Positions 8,431 to 15,352 of a stretch of DNA of 17,415 nt are shown here, piece by piece. The translations under genes were made by a program, and so were the position numbers. The notes beneath the pieces were generated by a model. The model had not been told where the DNA came from and did no database searches. It saw only the letters and a program-made list of their open reading frames with translations. The stretch's first letter is position 1. The number at the start of each line of letters is the position of its first letter. This DNA comes from Rhodobacterales bacterium (GTDB lineage: Bacteria; Pseudomonadota; Alphaproteobacteria; Rhodobacterales; Rhodobacteraceae): NCBI GenBank assembly GCA_021155205.1, contig JAJNPS010000024.1, forward strand, positions 1-17,415. Reading direction: 5' to 3'.

Positions 8431-9339
8431 TTACTCTCCGGCTTGGTCCGCGCGGCGCGGCATTTTCTTGGAATTCTCGGCGTGCCGGTCCTCGGTGATG
8501 CCCGAAAGGCTGCGCAGCACCTCGATCTCGGCGATGCGGGCGCGCGAGTTGGCCGATAGCCGCATGGTGGCGGCGGCAATCAAGGCCTCAACCTGCGCAA
8601 GCGCGGGAACCATGGTATCAAACGGCGATGGCCCTTCCACCGGGGCGGCAAGCACCACCTTTGCAGTCGCGGCCAAGGGCGAGGCCCAGGGATCGGTAAA
8701 CAGGATCACCTGCGCGCCGCGTTCGGTTGCGGCGGTGACGAACTGGATCGTGTCGACCTGATAGCGGCGGTAATCAAACGCGACGATCAGGTCACGCCGC
8801 CCGATGTCGATCAGCGAATCAACCCTGTCCGGCCAATTGTCGCTGACCATCTGGCAATCTGCGCGAAGTTGGCGCAGGTGTTGCCACAGCATCCCCGCCA
8901 GATAGCCCGAGAAGCGCCCGCCGATGAAATGCAGCCGCAGGGCAGGGTCGATGACAAGCCGCGCGGCGGTGTCGAAATCTGCCGCCGGAACCATGCCTGA
9001 GGTCGCTTCCAGCATGACGACGCAGGATCGGATCACTTCGCGATAGATCTGCTCCTGCGGGACTGCGGCGGCTTTGCCCGCGTCGATCATGGCGAGCGGA
9101 GAGTTCATCCGCGCCTGGACCTCTGACAGCAACGCCTTCTGGAAATCAGGAAATCCGTCAAAGCCAAGCCGCGAAACAAAGCGCACAACCGTCGGCCCGG
9201 ATACCCCGGCCACGGCTGCAAGCTGAGCTACAGTGTTCAAACCCGCCGCCGGATAGTCCGCCAGCAAGGCACGCGCGACCTTTAGGTCTGACGGGGTCAG
9301 CTGAACGCTGCCATCGGTCAAGCGGTCGCGGATTGCCAT
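8431..9339 (-). CDS. RpiR/MurR-family transcriptional regulator
   Basis: RpiR-type regulators have an N-terminal helix-turn-helix and a C-terminal SIS sugar-phosphate-binding domain. In the 302 residues, LNTVAQLAAVAGVSGPTVVR (34-53) is the helix-turn-helix, followed by FVSRLGFDGFPDFQ, the family's characteristic tail. The SIS-like domain covers about 125-265, with IGGRFSGY as its phosphate-loop region and DLIVAFDYRRY in the middle. The ATG at 9339 is preferred because GGGAAG precedes it and the extension upstream lies in the promoter region. It is the first gene of the leftward operon and is divergent from the importer operon, so it probably controls both through the operator at 9381-9396. 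Relatives next to amino-acid importers respond to varied ligands; the inducer is unknown. Confidence 0.9.
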   Translation of the reverse strand: MAIRDRLTDGSVQLTPSDLKVARALLADYPAAGLNTVAQLAAVAGVSGPTVVRFVSRLGFDGFPDFQKALLSEVQARMNSPLAMIDAGKAAAVPQEQIYREVIRSCVVMLEATSGMVPAADFDTAARLVIDPALRLHFIGGRFSGYLAGMLWQHLRQLRADCQMVSDNWPDRVDSLIDIGRRDLIVAFDYRRYQVDTIQFVTAATERGAQVILFTDPWASPLAATAKVVLAAPVEGPSPFDTMVPALAQVEALIAAATMRLSANSRARIAEIEVLRSLSGITEDRHAENSKKMPRRADQAGE

Positions 9340-9376
9340 GCTTTCTTCCCTTGTCCGGTCGCACCATTTGCGGCTC

Positions 9377-9404
9377 ACTATGTAACATACGATACAAACG
9401 TCAA
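9377..9404 (-). promoter_or_regulatory. Candidate promoter of the rpiR-led leftward operon
   Basis: Read on the minus strand, TTGACG (9404-9399) is a good -35 and CATAGT (9382-9377) a fair -10, separated by 16 nt. It lies 38 nt upstream of the regulator's ATG. The palindromic operator candidate fills almost the whole spacer. The -10 matches consensus at 4 of 6 positions, so the call rests on spacing and location. Confidence 0.45.
9381..9396. promoter_or_regulatory. Candidate RpiR-family operator (imperfect palindrome)
   Basis: TGTAACATACGATACA is an imperfect 16-bp palindrome, with 12 of 16 positions symmetric and outer half-sites TGTA and TACA. The RpiR-family regulator HexR is known to bind a pseudopalindrome with TGTA/TACA ends, which supports an operator here. 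It sits between the candidate -35 and -10 of the regulator gene, so binding would block that promoter. Effects on the divergent importer operon are inferred. Confidence 0.45.
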
Positions 9405-9429
9405 TCGTTTTGATTCTTGTGAAATGATA

Positions 9430-9459
9430 TTGACACAGCAGCCATGGGTGCACCATGCT
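9430..9459 (+). promoter_or_regulatory. Weak candidate promoter of the importer operon
   Basis: TTGACA (9430-9435) is a perfect -35 hexamer, but the best -10 at an 18-nt spacing is only CATGCT (9454-9459), a poor match. An inverted repeat CATGG-N5-CCATG (9443-9457) lies in the same stretch and could be a second regulator site. The importer start is at 9499. Only the -35 and position support this call. Confidence 0.25.
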
Positions 9460-9488
9460 TTGTCCAGCACCGGACTATCACCGTGTTT

Positions 9489-9494
9489 GGGAGG
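9489..9494 (+). promoter_or_regulatory. Ribosome-binding site deciding the livMG start
   Basis: GGGAGG precedes two tandem ATG codons (9496 and 9499). The spacing is 1 nt to the first and 4 nt to the second, so 9499 is preferred. An in-frame upstream ATG at 9424 lacks a comparable site and would place the start inside the promoter region. Confidence 0.6.
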
Positions 9495-9498
9495 AATG

Positions 9499-11292
9499 AT
9501 GCCGCGAGTTGGGAAGCAGGCTGTCAAGGGCGCGATCACGCTGGCCCTGCCGCTGATCGCGCTGGCGATCATTGCCGAGCTTTTCCTGCCGGCGGCCTTG
9601 GCGCGGCTGGCGACCCTGTATCTGATCTACCTGACCGCAGTGGTCGGCATGCAGATCTACAGCGGCAATTCCGGCATCATCTCGTTCGGTCATGCCGGAT
9701 TCATGGCGCTTGGGGCCTATGGTTCGGCACTGCTCACTATCCAGCCTGCTGTGATGTCCACAAGCCTGCCCGATCTGCCGGTATGGCTGGCGGGAATTAC
9801 CGGGGGGCAGTCGCTGCCGGTCGGTATGCTGGGTGCACTGCTGGTTGTCGGCGTTGTAGCGGCCCTGTTCGGTCTACCCTTGGCGCGGCTGAGCGGGGCG
9901 GCTGCCTCGATCGCCACCCTGGGATTTCTGGTCATCGTCCATGTCACGCTGGTGGCCTCGACCGACATCACCCGCGGCAGCCAGACGTTCTTCGGTGTCC
10001 CGCGCGGCGTCTCGACCTTTGCCGCACTTCCCGTGGCGCTGATCGCGGTGGCGGTGGCGCGGATCTACCGTGGCACCAAGGGCGGGCTTTCCCTGCGCGC
10101 CGCGCGCGAAGACGAGATTGCCGCACGGGCCAGCGGGGTGAACGTGGTGCGCCAACGGTTCGTCGCCTGGGTGCTGGGCGGTCTCGTGTCCGGCGCGGCA
10201 GGTGTGCTTCTGGCGCATTTCCTTGGTGCCTTCTCGCCCAAGGATTTCTACTTCAACCTGACCTTCCTTCTGATGTCGATGCTGATCCTTGGCGGTATTT
10301 CCACCGTCTCGGGGGCCGTCGGGGGCACGGCGTTGATCGTGATCATGGTCGATCTCTTGCGCCGTCTGGAAGGTGGCGCGGAGGTCTTTGGACTGCAACT
10401 GCCCCAGGTCTTCGGGCTGACCGACATTGGCGTCGGCCTTGTCATCCTTGCGGTGATGTATCGTCTGCGCGACGGCCTTTTCGGCCTGCGCGAGGTGGAT
10501 GAGCGTTTGTTCCCGGAGCCAGCCATCAAGGCGGCACCCTCGGCGCAGGCGACCACATCCGATCAGGTCTCGCTGTCCATCGAAGGCGTCGGGCGCCGCT
10601 TTGCCGGCCTTGTGGCGCTGGAGGATGTCAGCTTTGCCGTCCGCCCCGGTCTTGTCACCGGGCTGATCGGCCCGAACGGGGCGGGGAAATCCACCCTCAT
10701 CAATGCCATCTCGGGCGTGGTTCCGCCCAGTGCTGGCCGTGTGCTTCTGAACGGCGCCGATACCGCGCTTGTGCCGGTGCACAAAGTTCCCATGCTTGGT
10801 CTGGGTCGCACGTTCCAGAACATCCGCCTGTTTCGCAACCTCACCGTGCTGGAAAATGTCACCGTCGCTGCCGATTCCGTCGCTGGCCCCGGCGAGGACA
10901 GCCGCGCCGCGGCCATGGCGGCGCTGACCGTGGTGGGGATGCAGGATCTGGCCAGCCGGCCCGCCAACTCCTTGCCCTACGGCGCGCAACGTCGGCTGGA
11001 GATTGCCCGCGCCCTTGCCCTGCGTCCGTCGTTCCTGCTGCTAGACGAGCCCGCCGCCGGCATGAACCCGGCCGAGACCGATGCCCTGATCGCCGTGCTG
11101 CGCCAGATCCGCGGCGATCACCGGATCGGGCTTCTGGTGGTCGAGCATGACCTGAAGCTGATCATGCGGCTTTGCGACCACATCGTCGTGCTCAACAAGG
11201 GCCAGATGATCGCCGAAGGAACGCCCGATGAGATCCGGGCAAATCCCGCCGTGATCGAAGCCTACATCGGCAAGCGCCGCGCTGCCGCATGA
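9499..11292 (+). CDS. livMG: Fused LivM-LivG: HAAT ABC importer permease and ATPase
   Basis: One 597-aa chain joins the LivM-type permease (about 1-335) to a LivG-type ATPase (about 358-597) through a short Ala/Glu/Thr-rich linker near 336-357. The permease half has multiple hydrophobic segments, YSGNSGIISFGHAGFMALGA (55-74) typical of LivM, and a cytoplasmic loop RAAREDEIAARASGVN (200-215) for ATPase contact. The ATPase half has Walker A GPNGAGKST (391-399), FQNIRLFRNLTV in the Q-loop region (439-450), signature LPYGAQRR (492-499), Walker B FLLLDEP (512-518) and H-loop VVEHDL (547-552). RTFQNIRLF and GMNPAE are LivG hallmarks. It imports amino acids or similar small solutes together with the next three products. 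Such fusions occur in proteobacteria. The frame is uninterrupted, so this is a true fusion and not a frameshift. Confidence 0.93.
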   Translation: MPRVGKQAVKGAITLALPLIALAIIAELFLPAALARLATLYLIYLTAVVGMQIYSGNSGIISFGHAGFMALGAYGSALLTIQPAVMSTSLPDLPVWLAGITGGQSLPVGMLGALLVVGVVAALFGLPLARLSGAAASIATLGFLVIVHVTLVASTDITRGSQTFFGVPRGVSTFAALPVALIAVAVARIYRGTKGGLSLRAAREDEIAARASGVNVVRQRFVAWVLGGLVSGAAGVLLAHFLGAFSPKDFYFNLTFLLMSMLILGGISTVSGAVGGTALIVIMVDLLRRLEGGAEVFGLQLPQVFGLTDIGVGLVILAVMYRLRDGLFGLREVDERLFPEPAIKAAPSAQATTSDQVSLSIEGVGRRFAGLVALEDVSFAVRPGLVTGLIGPNGAGKSTLINAISGVVPPSAGRVLLNGADTALVPVHKVPMLGLGRTFQNIRLFRNLTVLENVTVAADSVAGPGEDSRAAAMAALTVVGMQDLASRPANSLPYGAQRRLEIARALALRPSFLLLDEPAAGMNPAETDALIAVLRQIRGDHRIGLLVVEHDLKLIMRLCDHIVVLNKGQMIAEGTPDEIRANPAVIEAYIGKRRAAA

Positions 11293-11323
11293 ACTCCAAG
11301 CCCACCAACAGAGGAAGACCAAG

Positions 11324-12478
11324 ATGAAAAAGAACAAGCTCTTGCTGCTTTCAGGCGCCTTCGCGGTGCTGGCAGCTGCGCCAGTGATGGCCGAAGATCT
11401 GATCATCGGCCTTGCCACCGCCCAGACCGGCGGCCTTGCCCCCTATGACCAGCCCAACCTCGCCGGCCTGCAACTGAGGATCGACGAGATCAACGCGGCT
11501 GGCGGCATTGCCGGGAAATTCCCGATCACGACCATCATCAAGGACACGAGGTCGGACTCGGCCCAGACCGCGCTTGTCGCGCAGGAACTGGTGGATGCCG
11601 GAGCCCAGCTCATCATCACGCCCTGCGACGCCGACCCCTCGATCGCGGCGGGGATGATCACCCAGGCGGCGGGCATCCCGGCGATTTCCTTCTGCGCGAC
11701 GACGCCGACCCTGCCGCTGGCGGTGGGCGATTACATGTTCTCGAACTATCCCGCCGACAACGTGCAGGCGGCGATGCTGGCCGCCCATGCCATCGAAAGC
11801 GGCTACAAGACCGCCTATATCCTGACCTCACCCGACAGCGCCTATACGCTGAAGCTGCCGCAGTATTTCGGCGAGGCCTTCACCGCCAAGGGTGGCACGG
11901 TCCTGGGCGAGGGCACCTATTCCATGGGCCAGCAGGATTTCGGCGCCGAAGTGACCAAGATCGCCGCGATGGACCCGAAGCCCGACGTCATCATGACCTC
12001 GGCCTATGAGCCCGACTTCCCCGCCTTTGTCCGCCAGTTGCGCGGCGCGGGCGTGACGGTGCCGATCCTTGGGTCTGACGGGATCGACAGCCCGACCACC
12101 TTCGGTCTGGGCGAACTGGTCGAAGGCGTTGTCTTCTCGACCGCCGGCCACGCCACCGCCGGCAGCCCGCTGGAGGCCTTCAACGCCAAGTGGACGGAAA
12201 AGACCGGCGCCGCCCCGGACACGATCTACATCGCCAACGGCTATGATCTTGGCAACATCATCGAAGCCGCGGTCACCGCCGCCGACAGCCTCGATCCGGC
12301 CGCCATTCGCGAAGGCATCGCCAATCTTGAAAACCTTCAGGGCGTGACTGGGCCGATCACCTATAAGGGCACCATCGGAATGCCGCTGCGCTCGGTTTCG
12401 TTGGTGCGGATCAAGGCGGGCGATCGGGAACTGGTCGCTCAGGGTCAGCCCGATCCGGCCGACATCCCGGCTCCCTGA
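11324..12478 (+). CDS. Periplasmic substrate-binding protein of the HAAT importer (LivK-like)
   Basis: This is a secreted ligand-binding protein that delivers substrate to the LivMG/H/F transporter. The 384-aa product has a clear Sec signal peptide (Lys-rich start, hydrophobic core, cleavage after VMA at about residue 23). The mature part is a Peripla_BP_6 type I binding fold: opening IIGLATAQTGGLAPYDQPN, GLQLRIDEINAAGGIAGK and ILGSDGIDSPT near the hinge. Cys101 and Cys124 are placed to form the N-lobe disulfide seen in LivJ-type proteins. The ligand pocket signature differs from the classical GPxSG-x-A start of LivJ/LivK, so I do not assign leucine or isoleucine. GAGGAAG (11311-11317) supports the ATG at 11324. 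A strong stem-loop follows 13 nt after the stop. Confidence 0.93.
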   Translation: MKKNKLLLLSGAFAVLAAAPVMAEDLIIGLATAQTGGLAPYDQPNLAGLQLRIDEINAAGGIAGKFPITTIIKDTRSDSAQTALVAQELVDAGAQLIITPCDADPSIAAGMITQAAGIPAISFCATTPTLPLAVGDYMFSNYPADNVQAAMLAAHAIESGYKTAYILTSPDSAYTLKLPQYFGEAFTAKGGTVLGEGTYSMGQQDFGAEVTKIAAMDPKPDVIMTSAYEPDFPAFVRQLRGAGVTVPILGSDGIDSPTTFGLGELVEGVVFSTAGHATAGSPLEAFNAKWTEKTGAAPDTIYIANGYDLGNIIEAAVTAADSLDPAAIREGIANLENLQGVTGPITYKGTIGMPLRSVSLVRIKAGDRELVAQGQPDPADIPAP

Positions 12479-12491
12479 GCAAGTCCGTCGT

Positions 12492-12516
12492 GCGGCTCGG
12501 GATCAGCCCGGGCCGC
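12492..12516 (+). terminator. Strong GC stem-loop after the binding-protein gene (stabiliser or attenuator)
   Basis: A 10-bp stem pairs 12492-12501 with 12507-12516 (one G-T wobble, the rest G-C/C-G) around a 5-nt ATCAG loop. It starts 14 nt past the binding-protein stop. No T-tract follows, so full termination is unlikely. Hairpins just after binding-protein genes in ABC operons often protect the upstream mRNA and lower downstream expression, giving excess binding protein; that is the inferred role. Confidence 0.55.
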
Positions 12517-12546
12517 CTCCGAACCCGTCTGCCACGCAGGTTGCCC

Positions 12547-13272
12547 ATGACACTTTCGGATGAAATTCTTCTGTCGATCGAAGGCCTGACTGTCAGCTAC
12601 GGCGCGGTCGAGGCGGTGCGCGGCATCGACCTGACGGTGAAACGGGGCGAGATCGTCACCCTTCTGGGCGCCAACGGGGCGGGCAAAAGCTCGACCCTGA
12701 ACGCATTGGTGGGGCTTGCGCCGCGCAAGGCAAGACGGATGCTGTTCGAAGGTAACGACCTTCTGGCCTTGCCGCCCGAAACCATTGTCCGGCGCGGCAT
12801 GACGCTGGTTCCCGAAGGCCGCCGGGTATTTTCCTCGCTGACCGTCGACGAAAACCTGATGCTGGGCGGCGCCAAACATGCCGCCCGCGGCAACGCTGCG
12901 GCGGTCAAGGCCGACATGCTTGGGCTTTTTCCCATTCTGGCCGAACGGCTACACCAGAAGGCAGGCTCGCTGTCGGGGGGTGAACAGCAGATGCTGGCCA
13001 TTGCGCGCGCGCTCATGTCTTCACCCGATCTTTTGCTTCTGGACGAACCCTCGCTGGGTCTCGCCCCGCAGGTCGTCGACCGGATATTCGATCTGATCGG
13101 CAATCTGCGCGGTCGTGGGCTGACCATCCTTCTGGTCGAGCAGAATGTGGTGCAATCGCTTGAAATCGCCGACCGCGGCTATGTGCTGGCCAACGGCCGG
13201 GTCGAGTTGCAGGGAAGTGCAGCCGACCTGAGTGCTTCGCCGGAAATCCAAGACGCCTACCTCGGCGCATAA
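12547..13272 (+). CDS. livF: LivF-type ATP-binding protein of the HAAT importer
   Basis: This is the second ATPase subunit of the importer. Of 241 residues, Walker A GANGAGKSS is at 41-49, the LivF-typical stretch LVPEGRRVFSSLTVDENL at 87-104, signature LSGGEQQ at 142-148 and Walker B LLLLDEPSLGLAP at 162-174. VEQNV in the H-region also separates LivF (EQN) from LivG (EHD), which agrees with the gene pair. The ATG at 12547 is preferred; an in-frame GTG at 12490 would begin inside the stem-loop and add residues unlike the family. Its Shine-Dalgarno is weak (CAGG at 12537-12540), which fits lower expression than the binding protein. It follows that gene by 68 nt and precedes livH by 16 nt. Confidence 0.93.
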   Translation: MTLSDEILLSIEGLTVSYGAVEAVRGIDLTVKRGEIVTLLGANGAGKSSTLNALVGLAPRKARRMLFEGNDLLALPPETIVRRGMTLVPEGRRVFSSLTVDENLMLGGAKHAARGNAAAVKADMLGLFPILAERLHQKAGSLSGGEQQMLAIARALMSSPDLLLLDEPSLGLAPQVVDRIFDLIGNLRGRGLTILLVEQNVVQSLEIADRGYVLANGRVELQGSAADLSASPEIQDAYLGA

Positions 13273-13288
13273 GGCCACGGACATCACC

Positions 13289-14176
13289 ATGGACATCTTC
13301 TTGCAGCAACTTCTAAATGTCCTCAGCCTAGGTGGCACCTATGCGCTTCTAGCGCTGGGGCTGGCGGTGGTGTTCTCGATCATCGGCTTGATCAACTTCG
13401 CGCATGGCGAGTTGATGACAGTCTCCGGCTATGCGATCTGCTTCGCGCTAATCTGGGGCTTGCCCTTCCCCCTTGCCGTGTTTGCCGGGCTGGCAATGGC
13501 GATAGCATCCGCCCTCTTGATGGAGCGCATCGCCTTTCGCCCGGTGCGAGGGGCATCCGGCACGACCCTGCTCCTGACCAGCTTTGCGATCAGTGCTATC
13601 CTGCGCGTCCTGTTCCAGAACATCATATCTGCCCGCCCGATCCCGGTTTCCATTCCTCCATCGCTCTCAGGCGTTGTGACCATCGGACCGCTGCATCTGG
13701 GCATGATCCAGCTGATCTCGATTGTCGTGACTCTGGTCATGCTTCTGGGGCTGAACTTGTTCTTGCACCGCACGATGGCGGGCAGGGCGATGCGCGCCGC
13801 AGCCGAGGATTTCGCTGTGCTGCGCCTCATGGGAATACGCGCCAATTCCGTCGTGGCCACGGCCTTTGCGATCTCGGGCCTCCTTGCCGGGGTGGCGGGC
13901 CTTCTCTGGGTGGCGCAGCGCGGCAGCGTCGATCCGCTGATGGGGGCGCTGCCTGTGCTGAAGGCCTTCATCGCCGCCATCATCGGCGGGCTGGGCAGCC
14001 TGTCGGGAGCCGTTGCAGGAGGCTTTCTTCTGGGGTTCATCGAGGTGATCCTCCAAGCCTACCTGCCCGACAGCCTGCTGCCTTACCGCGATGCCTTCGC
14101 CATCCTTCTGGTGATCGCGGTCCTGCTGTTCCGACCTCAGGGCCTCTTGGCGCGTAAGACACTGGTCAAGCTGTAA
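13289..14176 (+). CDS. livH: LivH-type permease of the HAAT importer
   Basis: This is the second membrane subunit, pairing with the LivM half of the fusion to form the translocation channel. The 295-aa product has several hydrophobic helices and the LivH hallmark LINFAHGEL (34-42) after the first membrane segment, then AFRPVRG and the cytoplasmic loop AAAEDFAVLRLMGI, which resembles the coupling loop of the LivM part. The ATG at 13289 lies 16 nt after the livF stop; the upstream extension from 13232 overlaps livF and is not hydrophobic. Its ribosome-binding site is poor (AAGG about 14 nt upstream), suggesting coupling to livF translation. The order livMG-binding protein-livF-livH puts this permease last, unlike the E. 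coli liv order. Confidence 0.93.
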   Translation: MDIFLQQLLNVLSLGGTYALLALGLAVVFSIIGLINFAHGELMTVSGYAICFALIWGLPFPLAVFAGLAMAIASALLMERIAFRPVRGASGTTLLLTSFAISAILRVLFQNIISARPIPVSIPPSLSGVVTIGPLHLGMIQLISIVVTLVMLLGLNLFLHRTMAGRAMRAAAEDFAVLRLMGIRANSVVATAFAISGLLAGVAGLLWVAQRGSVDPLMGALPVLKAFIAAIIGGLGSLSGAVAGGFLLGFIEVILQAYLPDSLLPYRDAFAILLVIAVLLFRPQGLLARKTLVKL

Positions 14177-14208
14177 GCGGCTGTCCCCAATTGTCCAAAG
14201 GAAAGAAC

Positions 14209-15261
14209 ATGAACCTCAAAACCCGTGCACTGAACACGGTGCCCTTTGTCAGCGTCGAGAACATGATGAACCTTGTTCGCGACATCGGTGTGGAACGGTT
14301 CCTGACCGAACTGTCGCTCTACATCGCCGAGGACTTTCGGCGCTGGCCGTTGTTTGACAAGACCCCCCGCGTCGCTGCGCATTCCCGCGACGGGGTGATC
14401 GAGCTGATGCCGACTTCGGACGGCATCGCCTATGGGTTCAAGTATGTGAACGGTCATCCGAAGAACACTCGGGATGGGTTGCAGACCGTCACCGCTTTTG
14501 GCTTCCTGTCCGATGTGGCGACCGGTTATCCCGTGCTGATGACGGAAATGACCATCCTGACGGCGCTGCGCACTGCCGCCACCTCGGCGTTGGTGGCGCA
14601 GCACTTGATGCCCCATCGTGCGACAGTGATGGCGCTGATCGGCAACGGCGCCCAGTCGGAGTTCCAGGCGTTAGCCTTCAAGGCGATCTGCGGGATTGAC
14701 GAGGTTCGGCTTTACGATATCGACCCCTCGGCCACCCGGCGTTGTGCCGCGAACCTTGCGGGCCGTGGACTGAAGGTGACCGCCTGCGACAGCGCGCAAG
14801 AGGCTGTTCTGGGTGCGGACATCATCACCACGGTCACAGCAGACAAGACCAACGCCACGATCCTGACCGATAACATGGTTGGCGAGGGCGTGCATATAAA
14901 CGCGGTGGGCGGCGACTGTCCGGGCAAGACCGAGCTGCACCGCGATATCCTCACCCGTTCGCGAATCTTTGTCGAATACCCCCCGCAGACCCGGATCGAG
15001 GGTGAGATCCAGCAGCTTCCTGCCGATCACCCTGTCACCGAGTTCTGGCAGGTGCTGACCGGCACTTCCAAAGGGCGGACCTCGGACAAGGAGATTACCC
15101 TTTTTGACAGCGTCGGGTTTGCCACAGAGGATTTCAGTGCACTTCGCTATGTGCAGGACATGCTGCGTCATCACCCACGAAGCGAAGATCTTGATCTTCT
15201 GGCCGACCCGGACGAACCGCGCGATCTGTTCGGCATGCTACTACGCGCAGGGGTCGCTTGA
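14209..15261 (+). CDS. ocd: Ornithine cyclodeaminase
   Basis: Ornithine cyclodeaminase converts L-ornithine to L-proline and ammonia with bound NAD. The 350-aa protein agrees closely with canonical bacterial enzymes as I remember the Pseudomonas putida sequence: VASHS-like VAAHSRDGVIELMP (55-68), FKYVNGHP (77-84, substrate Lys78), ALRTAAT (119-125, Arg121), nucleotide site IGNGAQSEFQALAF (144-157), AVGGDCPGKTELH (232-244, catalytic Asp236) and TRIEGEIQQLPAD (261-273). This is stronger than membership of the ectoine or mu-crystallin branches. The ATG at 14209 has AAAGGAAAG upstream; an in-frame TTG at 14191 is less likely. It is the last gene of the importer operon, so imported material probably yields ornithine or a close analogue. 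Specificity is inferred from motif identity. Confidence 0.92.
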   Translation: MNLKTRALNTVPFVSVENMMNLVRDIGVERFLTELSLYIAEDFRRWPLFDKTPRVAAHSRDGVIELMPTSDGIAYGFKYVNGHPKNTRDGLQTVTAFGFLSDVATGYPVLMTEMTILTALRTAATSALVAQHLMPHRATVMALIGNGAQSEFQALAFKAICGIDEVRLYDIDPSATRRCAANLAGRGLKVTACDSAQEAVLGADIITTVTADKTNATILTDNMVGEGVHINAVGGDCPGKTELHRDILTRSRIFVEYPPQTRIEGEIQQLPADHPVTEFWQVLTGTSKGRTSDKEITLFDSVGFATEDFSALRYVQDMLRHHPRSEDLDLLADPDEPRDLFGMLLRAGVA

Positions 15262-15352
15262 CCGCCCCAACAATCACCACTTCTGGCATTCGAGTGTCCG
15301 CTCAATCCGATTGTTCTTTTGGTCAATCGCCTCTCTCCGCCCATCAAGATTC
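15262..15352. other. Intergenic junction between ocd and virB11
   Basis: This 91-bp gap lies between the converging ends of ocd and virB11 and is the right edge of the cargo. I see no gene in it. It contains CAACAATCA (15268-15276), the inverse of the 9-mer at 4297-4305, and a perfect 6-bp inverted repeat CGATTG/CAATCG (15308-15313 and 15324-15329) with a 10-nt loop that might act as a weak bidirectional terminator. Confidence 0.5.

Noticed and set aside
9424..9498. In-frame 25-codon N-terminal extension of livMG
   Set aside because: It covers the candidate -35 region, lacks a ribosome-binding site, and the strong GGGAGG lies just before the ATG pair at 9496 and 9499.
9874..10989. 371-codon open frame on the minus strand opposite livMG
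   Set aside because: Composition is rich in Arg, Gly, Asp and His with no domain, and it lies wholly antisense to a clearly conserved permease-ATPase gene. High-GC codon bias creates such frames.
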